Shown here: positions 7,712-12,090 of the stretch, piece by piece
How positions within the stretch are numbered: position 1 is the stretch's first letter
Layout: every line of letters starts with the position of its first letter
Assembly: GCA_900768245.1 (NCBI GenBank)
Contig: CAAGCE010000164.1
Location: forward strand, 1-12,090
Length of the DNA: 12,090 nucleotides
Origin: Oscillospiraceae bacterium
GTDB lineage: Bacteria > Bacillota > Clostridia > Oscillospirales > Ruminococcaceae
Reading direction: 5' to 3'
Program-made: the position numbers and the translations under genes
Notes under the pieces: model-generated
What the model was told of the DNA's origin: nothing
Seen by the model: the letters and a program-made list of their open reading frames with translations, nothing else
The model's database searches: none

Positions 7712-8908
7712 TTACATTTCCGAACGTACCGATTCGATAAAGTGCTTTGCCGCACGTCCGCTTCTGCCGTTGCGTCTTAATGCAAATGCTTCGGCACGCA
7801 TAAAGAGATCGTCGGTACATTCAATGCCGTATTCCTCCGCAAGCTTCTGTACGATCCCAAGGTAAACGTCCTTGTTCGGTTTAAGGAATGCAACTTTAAG
7901 TCCGAAACGCTCGGAAAGTGAGATAAGCTCCTCACGGGTATCTCCTGCATGAATATCGTCACCGTCACGGTCGGAGAATTTCTCCTTGACAAGATGACGT
8001 CTGTTGCTGGTCGCATATATTGCAAGGTTAGGTGTTTTTGTTGATACCGAACCTTCAAGGATTGCTTTCAGCGAGCTGAAATTGTCATCATCGGAAGAGA
8101 ATGAAACATCGTCTATAAAAACAATGAACTTCAATGGATTTTTCGCTATCTTTTCAATTACAACAGGAAGCTCGGGAAGCTGTGCCTTATTAAGCTCAAT
8201 AAGACGGAGCCCCATATCCTTATATTCATTTGCTATGGCTTTTACGGTCGAGGATTTGCCCGTGCCTGCGTCACCGTAAAGAAGAACATTTGCGGCAGGC
8301 TTGTCATTGAGCAGGGCAAGTGTATTGTTTATGACCTTGCTGCGTTCAAGCCGGTAGCCCGAAAGCTGAGAAAGACGCTGCGGGTCAGGATTTTTTACAG
8401 GAACAAGCTTGCCGTTCTTCAAAGTAAATGTATGATACTTTGCAAAAATGCCGTAGCCTCTTGTTGAAAGGGAGGACATACGGTCAGTATAGGCTTCAAG
8501 GAAGTTTATCTCGCTTGTTTTCCAGCCTGCGACCGCATAAATATAATTTTCGCCCATTCCACGCTGTATATGCTCGGGAGTAAGACGGGATATTTCCTGC
8601 AAAACAGCAAGCTCGGCTTTTGCTGCCTTTTCGACGCAGGAGGGAACTTCCTCATAGGCCGCAAGCCGCAGCATAAAGGAGTTTTCGTCCTCGGCAACTG
8701 TTTCAAGCATAAATTCCGTGAAATTATCGGTGGTTTCATAGAGTGAAGAAACAAATCTGCCGTAATTATCGGGGGAAGGCTCTGAAAGCAGCTCGCAGAA
8801 TCTGCTTACGGTTTCATTTGCCAGTATACCTCTGAACACCGACAGAGCTTTAAGTCTTGACGCATAATATGTAAGCGCATTGTCAAGATAGCCTATATCA
8901 TCAGTCAT
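7712..8908 (-). CDS. DUF815-type AAA ATPase
   Basis: 398 residues. The C-terminal two thirds are a P-loop ATPase of the AAA superfamily and most resemble the DUF815 family (Pfam PF05673). Visible motifs are Walker A GDAGTGKSS (212-220, Lys218), Walker B FIVFIDDVSF (Asp266/Asp267), sensor-1-like YATSNRRH (Asn302) and a C-terminal RRNGRSGRAAKHF with Arg382/Arg385 as possible sensor-2 residues. The N-terminal 150 or so residues are helical and lack known motifs. The biochemical role of the family is not established. It is not an ABC-type ATPase: there is no LSGGQ signature, so it cannot be assumed to power the neighbouring ABC permease. The ATG at 8908 has a modest AAGG site. It is the first gene of the unit, with a clear promoter upstream. 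Confidence 0.88.
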   Translation of the reverse strand: MTDDIGYLDNALTYYASRLKALSVFRGILANETVSRFCELLSEPSPDNYGRFVSSLYETTDNFTEFMLETVAEDENSFMLRLAAYEEVPSCVEKAAKAELAVLQEISRLTPEHIQRGMGENYIYAVAGWKTSEINFLEAYTDRMSSLSTRGYGIFAKYHTFTLKNGKLVPVKNPDPQRLSQLSGYRLERSKVINNTLALLNDKPAANVLLYGDAGTGKSSTVKAIANEYKDMGLRLIELNKAQLPELPVVIEKIAKNPLKFIVFIDDVSFSSDDDNFSSLKAILEGSVSTKTPNLAIYATSNRRHLVKEKFSDRDGDDIHAGDTREELISLSERFGLKVAFLKPNKDVYLGIVQKLAEEYGIECTDDLFMRAEAFALRRNGRSGRAAKHFIESVRSEM

Positions 8909-8940
8909 TTAGATCAACCTTACAATCCTTTGGCGGTATG

Positions 8941-8969
8941 TGCCGCACAAAAATTTTTGCCGTGCGGCA
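8941..8969 (-). other. Hairpin in the 5' leader of the DUF815 gene
   Basis: The arms tgccgcac (8941-8948) and gtgcggca (8962-8969) form a perfect 8-bp stem around an A/T loop. It lies between the promoter at 8991-9018 and the start codon at 8908, so it would be in the leader transcript. No U-run follows on either strand, so it is not a simple terminator. It could be an operator or an mRNA-stability element; nothing further is visible. The rest of the divergent 302-bp intergenic region (8909-9210) holds the two promoters listed and AT-rich sequence. Confidence 0.5.
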
Positions 8970-8990
8970 TTGCGCAGCACAGCACTATCC

Positions 8991-9018
8991 ATTATACCAC
9001 ATCAGCTGAAAAATACAA
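8991..9018 (-). promoter_or_regulatory. Promoter for the DUF815-SBP-permease unit
   Basis: On the minus strand TTGTAT (9013-9018), a 16-bp spacer and TATAAT (8991-8996), with a TG extension one base before the -10. The start codon is 82 bp beyond the -10, leaving a leader that contains the 8941-8969 hairpin. Confidence 0.75.
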
Positions 9019-9149
9019 GCAAACCGCCGTATATTCAATATAACAGACAAATTTTCTCTTTTTTGAGCCTTTGCGGATAGTTATTTTGAATAATGTTTTT
9101 TGTGTTGATTTGTTTAAATTTTGATCGGGTTTATTGTTTGTTTTTATAA

Positions 9150-9178
9150 TTGCATACTGCATATTTTTGTGATATAAT
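9150..9178 (+). promoter_or_regulatory. Promoter for the U32-like gene pair
   Basis: TTGCAT (9150-9155), a 17-bp spacer and TATAAT (9173-9178). The start codon at 9211 is 32 bp beyond the -10, so the leader is short. It is divergent from the DUF815 promoter, with about 130 bp between the two -35 boxes. Confidence 0.8.
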
Positions 9179-9210
9179 AATTGTAAATATTGTTTAAAGG
9201 AAGGCTACAA

Positions 9211-10128
9211 ATGGATATTAATTTTCATATTCCCGATCTGCTTCTTCATTACAGACTTAATATAGTTTTATATGATACACTTCAGAAACACCCCGAATAT
9301 TTTCATGAGGGCGTAAAGATCGGCTCTGTTTACGGAGCATTTCCCGGTGCTGTGTGGAACGGCGGACGCTTTACAGGCAACTTTAAATGTGATGACAAAA
9401 TCATGGCTCAGGCTATAAAGGAATATAACGACAGAGGTATCCCCGTAAGATACACATTCACAAACCCGCTTATCGAGGAAAAGCATCTCGGCAATCCGCT
9501 CTGCAACAAAATGCTCCGACTTGCAAACAACGGTATGAACGAGGTTATCGTTAATTCTCCTATACTTGAAAAATATATCCGTGAGAATTATCCGAAATTC
9601 AAGATAACCTCTTCCACCTGCAAGGAGCTTAAAACCGCTGAAGCTGTAAATGCAGAGCTTGAAAAGGACTATAACCTTGTTGTTCTTGACTACAACTGGA
9701 ACAATAACTTTGAGTTCCTTGAAAGCATTGAACGCAAGGACAAGTGTGAGCTGCTCATAAATGCCTGCTGTATCCCGAACTGTCCGAGAAGAGGCGAGCA
9801 TTACCGCACTATCGGCGCACAGCAGATAGAATATGCCGAACATATGCATGATATTACACCTTATAAGATGAATACAGACTTTCCTTGCGAATATCAGTGT
9901 CAGAACCTTTACAAGACTATCGGCTACAAGACACATATCAGCCCCGATGCACTTTACAACAAGTATGTGCCTATGGGCTACAATCAGTTCAAGATCGAAG
10001 GACGCACCAATCCTGATATTTCTGTCCTTGAAAACTTTGTATATTATATGATAAAGCCCGAATATCAGAATCTTGCACGTCTTGAAATGGCTGAATGGCT
10101 CACAGATAAGGTAAAGTATTTCAACTAA
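9211..10128 (+). CDS. U32-like (UbiU/UbiV-type) protein, paralogue 1
   Basis: 305 residues from the ATG at 9211, chosen for its AAAGGAAGG site six bases upstream; an in-frame TTG at 9190 is less likely. The pattern fits a divergent member of the U32 peptidase (collagenase-like) superfamily. KITSSTCKE (131-139) sits where the family has its StQ-type strand, KCELLINACCIPNC (178-191) sits where it has the Glu-x-x-x-HG-x-x-Cys motif, and FKIEGRTNP (260-268) matches the KIEGR signature. Cys60, 98, 137, 179, 186, 187, 191 and 226 recur in the next gene. U32 relatives such as UbiU/UbiV bind a [4Fe-4S] cluster; cluster binding here is inference. No signal peptide is seen. Superfamily assignment is by motif only, and the function is unknown. 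Confidence 0.75.
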   Translation: MDINFHIPDLLLHYRLNIVLYDTLQKHPEYFHEGVKIGSVYGAFPGAVWNGGRFTGNFKCDDKIMAQAIKEYNDRGIPVRYTFTNPLIEEKHLGNPLCNKMLRLANNGMNEVIVNSPILEKYIRENYPKFKITSSTCKELKTAEAVNAELEKDYNLVVLDYNWNNNFEFLESIERKDKCELLINACCIPNCPRRGEHYRTIGAQQIEYAEHMHDITPYKMNTDFPCEYQCQNLYKTIGYKTHISPDALYNKYVPMGYNQFKIEGRTNPDISVLENFVYYMIKPEYQNLARLEMAEWLTDKVKYFN

Positions 10129-10147
10129 GCTAAGGAGAACCTTTTAG

Positions 10148-11071
10148 ATGGATATTAATTTTCATATTCCCGATTTTCTGAAACACTTCCGACTTAATTT
10201 GGTTCTTATGACAATTATGGAGCAGAAGCCCGAATGGTTTCGTGAGGGAGTAAAGATAGGCTCTGTTTACGGTGCTTTTCCTCCTGCTTTATGGAACGGC
10301 GGAAGAGGCTGCTTCGGAACCTGTGATGAAAAGACTATGAAAGCTGTGCTGGAAACCTACAACAGCAAGGGCATACCCTGCCGATATACCTTTACAAATC
10401 CTCTTATAAAAGAAGAGCATCTTGGAAATCCGTTCTGCAATCTTATGCTCAGACTTGGCGACAACGGCTTGAATGAGGTTATCGTCAATTCTCCGCTCCT
10501 TGAAGATTATATAAGAAAAAATTACCCGAGCTATAAAATAACCTCTTCGACCTGCAAGCAGATAAGAGGTGAAGAAGCTCTCATTGCTGAGCTTGAAAAG
10601 GACTATAATCTTGTTGTTCTCGATTATAACTGGAACAATGATTTTGAATTTCTTGAAAGACTTCCCCATAAGGAAAAATGCGAGCTGCTTGTAAATGCCT
10701 GCTGTACACCAAACTGCAAGCGCAGAGGTGAGCATTACAACACTATCGGCGAGGAGCAGATACGCTTTGACGAATATCTTCGCAATCCGATGCTGCGTAC
10801 AAAGCCTTTTATTCCAAAGGAATTTGACTGTCCTTCAACAAGGCTTGATTTTTACCAAACGATAGGCTTCAAGACGCATATAAGTGCAGATGACCTTTAC
10901 AGCAAATATGTGCCTATGGGATATAACCAGTTCAAGCTGGAGGGACGTACCGTTCCCGATATAAATGTCCTTGAAGCTATGATATATTATATGGTCAAGC
11001 CCGAATACAAGGACGAGGCAAGACTTATGATGCTTCTGAAGCTTACGGCAAAGGTCAAATATTTCAAATAA
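10148..11071 (+). CDS. U32-like (UbiU/UbiV-type) protein, paralogue 2
   Basis: 307 residues, a tandem paralogue of the preceding gene, about 60% identical by eye and collinear end to end (both start MDINFHIPD and end KVKYF plus one residue). It shares WNGGR, PLI.EEHLGNP-type sequence, KITSSTCK (129-136), KCELLVNACCTPNC (177-190), RRGEHY, THIS.D.LY.KYVPMGYNQF and KLEGRT. The most divergent stretches are 51-75 and 205-235. Both proteins keep a cysteine after the ACC-x-PN-C cluster (Cys228 here). AAGGAG lies ten bases before the ATG and the gap from paralogue 1 is only 19 bp, so they are one operon. Retention of two full-length copies suggests a two-subunit complex, as for UbiU-UbiV, but that is inference. 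A terminator follows directly. Confidence 0.75.
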   Translation: MDINFHIPDFLKHFRLNLVLMTIMEQKPEWFREGVKIGSVYGAFPPALWNGGRGCFGTCDEKTMKAVLETYNSKGIPCRYTFTNPLIKEEHLGNPFCNLMLRLGDNGLNEVIVNSPLLEDYIRKNYPSYKITSSTCKQIRGEEALIAELEKDYNLVVLDYNWNNDFEFLERLPHKEKCELLVNACCTPNCKRRGEHYNTIGEEQIRFDEYLRNPMLRTKPFIPKEFDCPSTRLDFYQTIGFKTHISADDLYSKYVPMGYNQFKLEGRTVPDINVLEAMIYYMVKPEYKDEARLMMLLKLTAKVKYFK

Positions 11072-11076
11072 TAAAC

Positions 11077-11116
11077 AAAAGCAAGCAGCCGTTTCAAACC
11101 GACTGCTTGCTTTTTT
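11077..11116 (+). terminator. Rho-independent terminator of the U32-like operon
   Basis: The arms aaaagcaagcag (11077-11088) and ctgcttgctttt (11103-11114) form a perfect 12-bp stem followed by a T run (to 11116), six bases after the stop of paralogue 2. The A-rich left arm would also give a U-rich tract on the minus strand, so it may work in both directions and shield the operon from the repeat region beyond. Confidence 0.92.
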
Positions 11117-11338
11117 ATCAGCTGCACCGCCGCAGTCGCAGCTTTGCACAAAACCAGATGAGCCAAACAAAAGAAACAGTGTACCCATATAAAAGTTTCG
11201 GTCAAGCCTTTACAAAGGCTTGTGGGAATCCAAAGGGCAAAGCCCGTGGTCGCCTCCGCAGAGGCGAAACTCCCCAAGCACATTCTAACAAATAAAACAA
11301 AATTAACAGTAAAGCCAAGCAAAAGTAAAAAATCAAAA

Positions 11339-11419
11339 GCGCAATGCAGCTAAAAAATGTTGGTACAACAGATGTAACGACAGTTACAATCTGAAATGAC
11401 CCGATAATCTGCATTGCGC
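11339..11419 (-). repeat. 81-bp palindromic module, copy 1
   Basis: It begins gcgcaatgcag and ends with the exact complement ctgcattgcgc (11 bp). Near its centre is tgtaac-gaca-gttaca, a 6-bp stem. The reverse complement matches 11806-11886 at 74 of 81 positions by my count, with no gaps. It sits inside copy B. Confidence 0.85.
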
Positions 11420-11449
11420 TTTTTCTATATTATTAAGCAATACCATCCC

Positions 11450-11490
11450 TTTTAAAGATTTGCGAGCGTAAGCGGAGCAAATCTTTAAAA
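11450..11490 (-). other. 14-bp hairpin stem in copy B
   Basis: The arms ttttaaagatttgc (11450-11463) and gcaaatctttaaaa (11477-11490) pair perfectly around a 13-base loop. The counterpart in copy C (11735-11774) has different stem bases but still pairs; see the findings. Confidence 0.85.
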
Positions 11491-11520
11491 CACAGCAAAA
11501 CTAACAGATACAAAGGATAA

Positions 11521-11704
11521 CAAACCAAACTATGTTATATATCGTATAACTTTGTATAGAACGGAGTTCCTATCCGCCTTGAACGTGGCAGTTTAGAGAA
11601 TACTGCGATATTCCATTGAACCGTTACTTTTGCTCCGTTGCCTATAAACAATAATTCTGCGCTGACGCTTGAATATATCGTTTATGGCAAGATTTAGTTT
11701 AGCT
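11521..11704. other. Central core between the inverted repeat arms; no gene seen
   Basis: Similarity between the two arms fades here, though short blocks such as the tatag/acggag region may still be related with shifts. Small hairpins occur, such as gttata/tataac (around 11534-11550) and gcagt/actgc (around 11588-11606). I find no ORF with a ribosome binding site, no tRNA-like fold and no convincing promoter. Confidence 0.5.
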
Positions 11705-12090
11705 TGGTATCTTTGATTTTATAATTTTGCTGTGTTTTCCGAATTTGCTCTGCTGCGCTCGCAAATTTGGAAAAGGCGTGGTTTTGCTTAGATAGGATAG
11801 AAATAGCGCAATGCAGATTATTGTGTCAGGTCAGATTGTAACTGTCGTTACATCTATAGTACCAACATTTTTTGGCTGCATTGCGCTTTTTGATTTTATA
11901 ATTTTGCTTGGCTTTACTGTTAATTTTGCTTTATTTGTTAGAATGCGCAGGGGAGTTTCGCTCCTGCGGGAGCGACCACGGGCTTTGCCCTTTGGATTCC
12001 CACAAGCCTTTGAAAAGGCTTGACCGAAACTTTTATATGGATACGCTGTTACTTTTGTTTGGTTTATCGGGGTTTGTGCCGTACTGCCGG
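11702..12090 (+). repeat. Dispersed repeat, copy C (right arm, runs off the window)
   Basis: This is the mirror image of copy B across the axis near 11612; by symmetry its outer end should fall about 12 bp past the window edge. It contains the 14-bp stem 11735-11774 (one G-U pair), the 81-bp module, the stem 11959-11974, the gggc/gccc hairpin and the stem 12004-12021. Positions 11977-12040 are identical to 1-64. A 70-codon open frame (11811-12023) has a homologue of the same length in copy B but no ribosome binding site, and its changes are not mainly synonymous, so I do not call it. Confidence 0.88.
11806..11886 (+). repeat. 81-bp palindromic module, copy 2
   Basis: It has the same 11-bp terminal inverted repeats (gcgcaatgcag and ctgcattgcgc) and the same internal tgtaac-tgtc-gttaca hairpin as 11339-11419, in opposite orientation and of exactly equal length. 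All seven differences lie outside the terminal repeats and the internal hairpin, which fits selection on the paired parts. Confidence 0.85.

Larger units (their letters stand above)
11123..11520 (-). repeat. Dispersed repeat, copy B (left arm of an inverted pair)
   Basis: The reverse complement of this stretch aligns with copy C on a constant symmetry axis near 11612. The 81-bp modules, the hairpins at 11251-11266 and 11959-11974, and the caaag-type block at 11511 all map to that axis. The outer 125 bp also match copy A. From outside inward it holds the hairpin 11204-11221, the gggc/gccc hairpin, the stem 11251-11266, an AT-rich spacer, the 81-bp palindromic module and the 14-bp stem 11450-11490. 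Open frames across it (for example 11202-11414 and 10987-11322 on the minus strand) lack ribosome binding sites and reflect the repeat itself. Confidence 0.88.

Noticed and set aside
9268..9936. 222-codon minus-strand open frame
   Set aside because: It is antisense to U32-like paralogue 1. A similar shadow occurs opposite paralogue 2, as expected from their shared sequence, so its recurrence is not independent evidence.
11202..12023. Matching 70-codon frames in copies B and C (starting MQII, ending in QAF-x-KA), resembling a small hydrophobic toxin
   Set aside because: Equal length follows from the DNA repeat. Neither has a ribosome binding site, differences in the shared module are mostly nonsynonymous, and the frame runs through hairpins whose covariation explains the conservation better.
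11123..12090. CRISPR array or tRNA genes in the repeat region
   Set aside because: There are no regularly spaced direct repeats with unique spacers, and none of the hairpins assembles into a cloverleaf.

Overview
The window looks like chromosomal DNA of a low-to-mid GC gut or rumen Firmicute, most like Ruminococcus or a related Oscillospiraceae. The reasons are strong AGGAG-type ribosome binding sites, TATAAT promoters with TG extensions, the protein families present, and the general style of the proteins. This placement is inference; no marker gene is present.

Layout. Positions 1-123 hold the end of a dispersed repeat (copy A). From 218 to 4223 a minus-strand operon runs leftward: promoter, a 39-residue membrane peptide (too short for usual gene calling), a polysaccharide/lipid flippase, and a GH36 alpha-galactosidase whose start overlaps the flippase stop. 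At 4271-4413 there is a rho-independent terminator and a 100-bp hairpin element that looks like a MITE; both lie just after the stop of a 420-residue membrane protein of unknown function (4413-5675), which has its own promoter. From 5782 to 9018 a second minus-strand unit reads: promoter, DUF815-type AAA ATPase, ABC substrate-binding lipoprotein, ABC permease. No ABC ATP-binding subunit is encoded in the window. A divergent promoter at 9150-9178 drives two tandem paralogues (9211-10128 and 10148-11071). They resemble distant U32-peptidase/UbiU-UbiV-type proteins with a conserved cysteine cluster, and they end at a clear terminator (11077-11116).

The last kilobase (11123-12090) has no convincing gene. 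It is a large imperfect inverted repeat: two copies (B and C) of a unit of roughly 400-480 bp face each other around an axis at about 11612. Each unit is a string of hairpins, and two of the stems differ between the copies by paired, compensating base changes. Copy A at the left edge is a direct repeat of the outer part of copy C, identical over 64 bases, so the whole gene block lies between repeats of one family. This foldback or structured-RNA-like element is the most unusual thing here.

How the genes may work together: the flippase and galactosidase operon suggests surface-polysaccharide or oligosaccharide handling, the SBP-permease pair suggests uptake of a small organic compound, and the U32-like pair may act as a heterodimeric iron-sulfur protein. 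None of these links is proven by the sequence.
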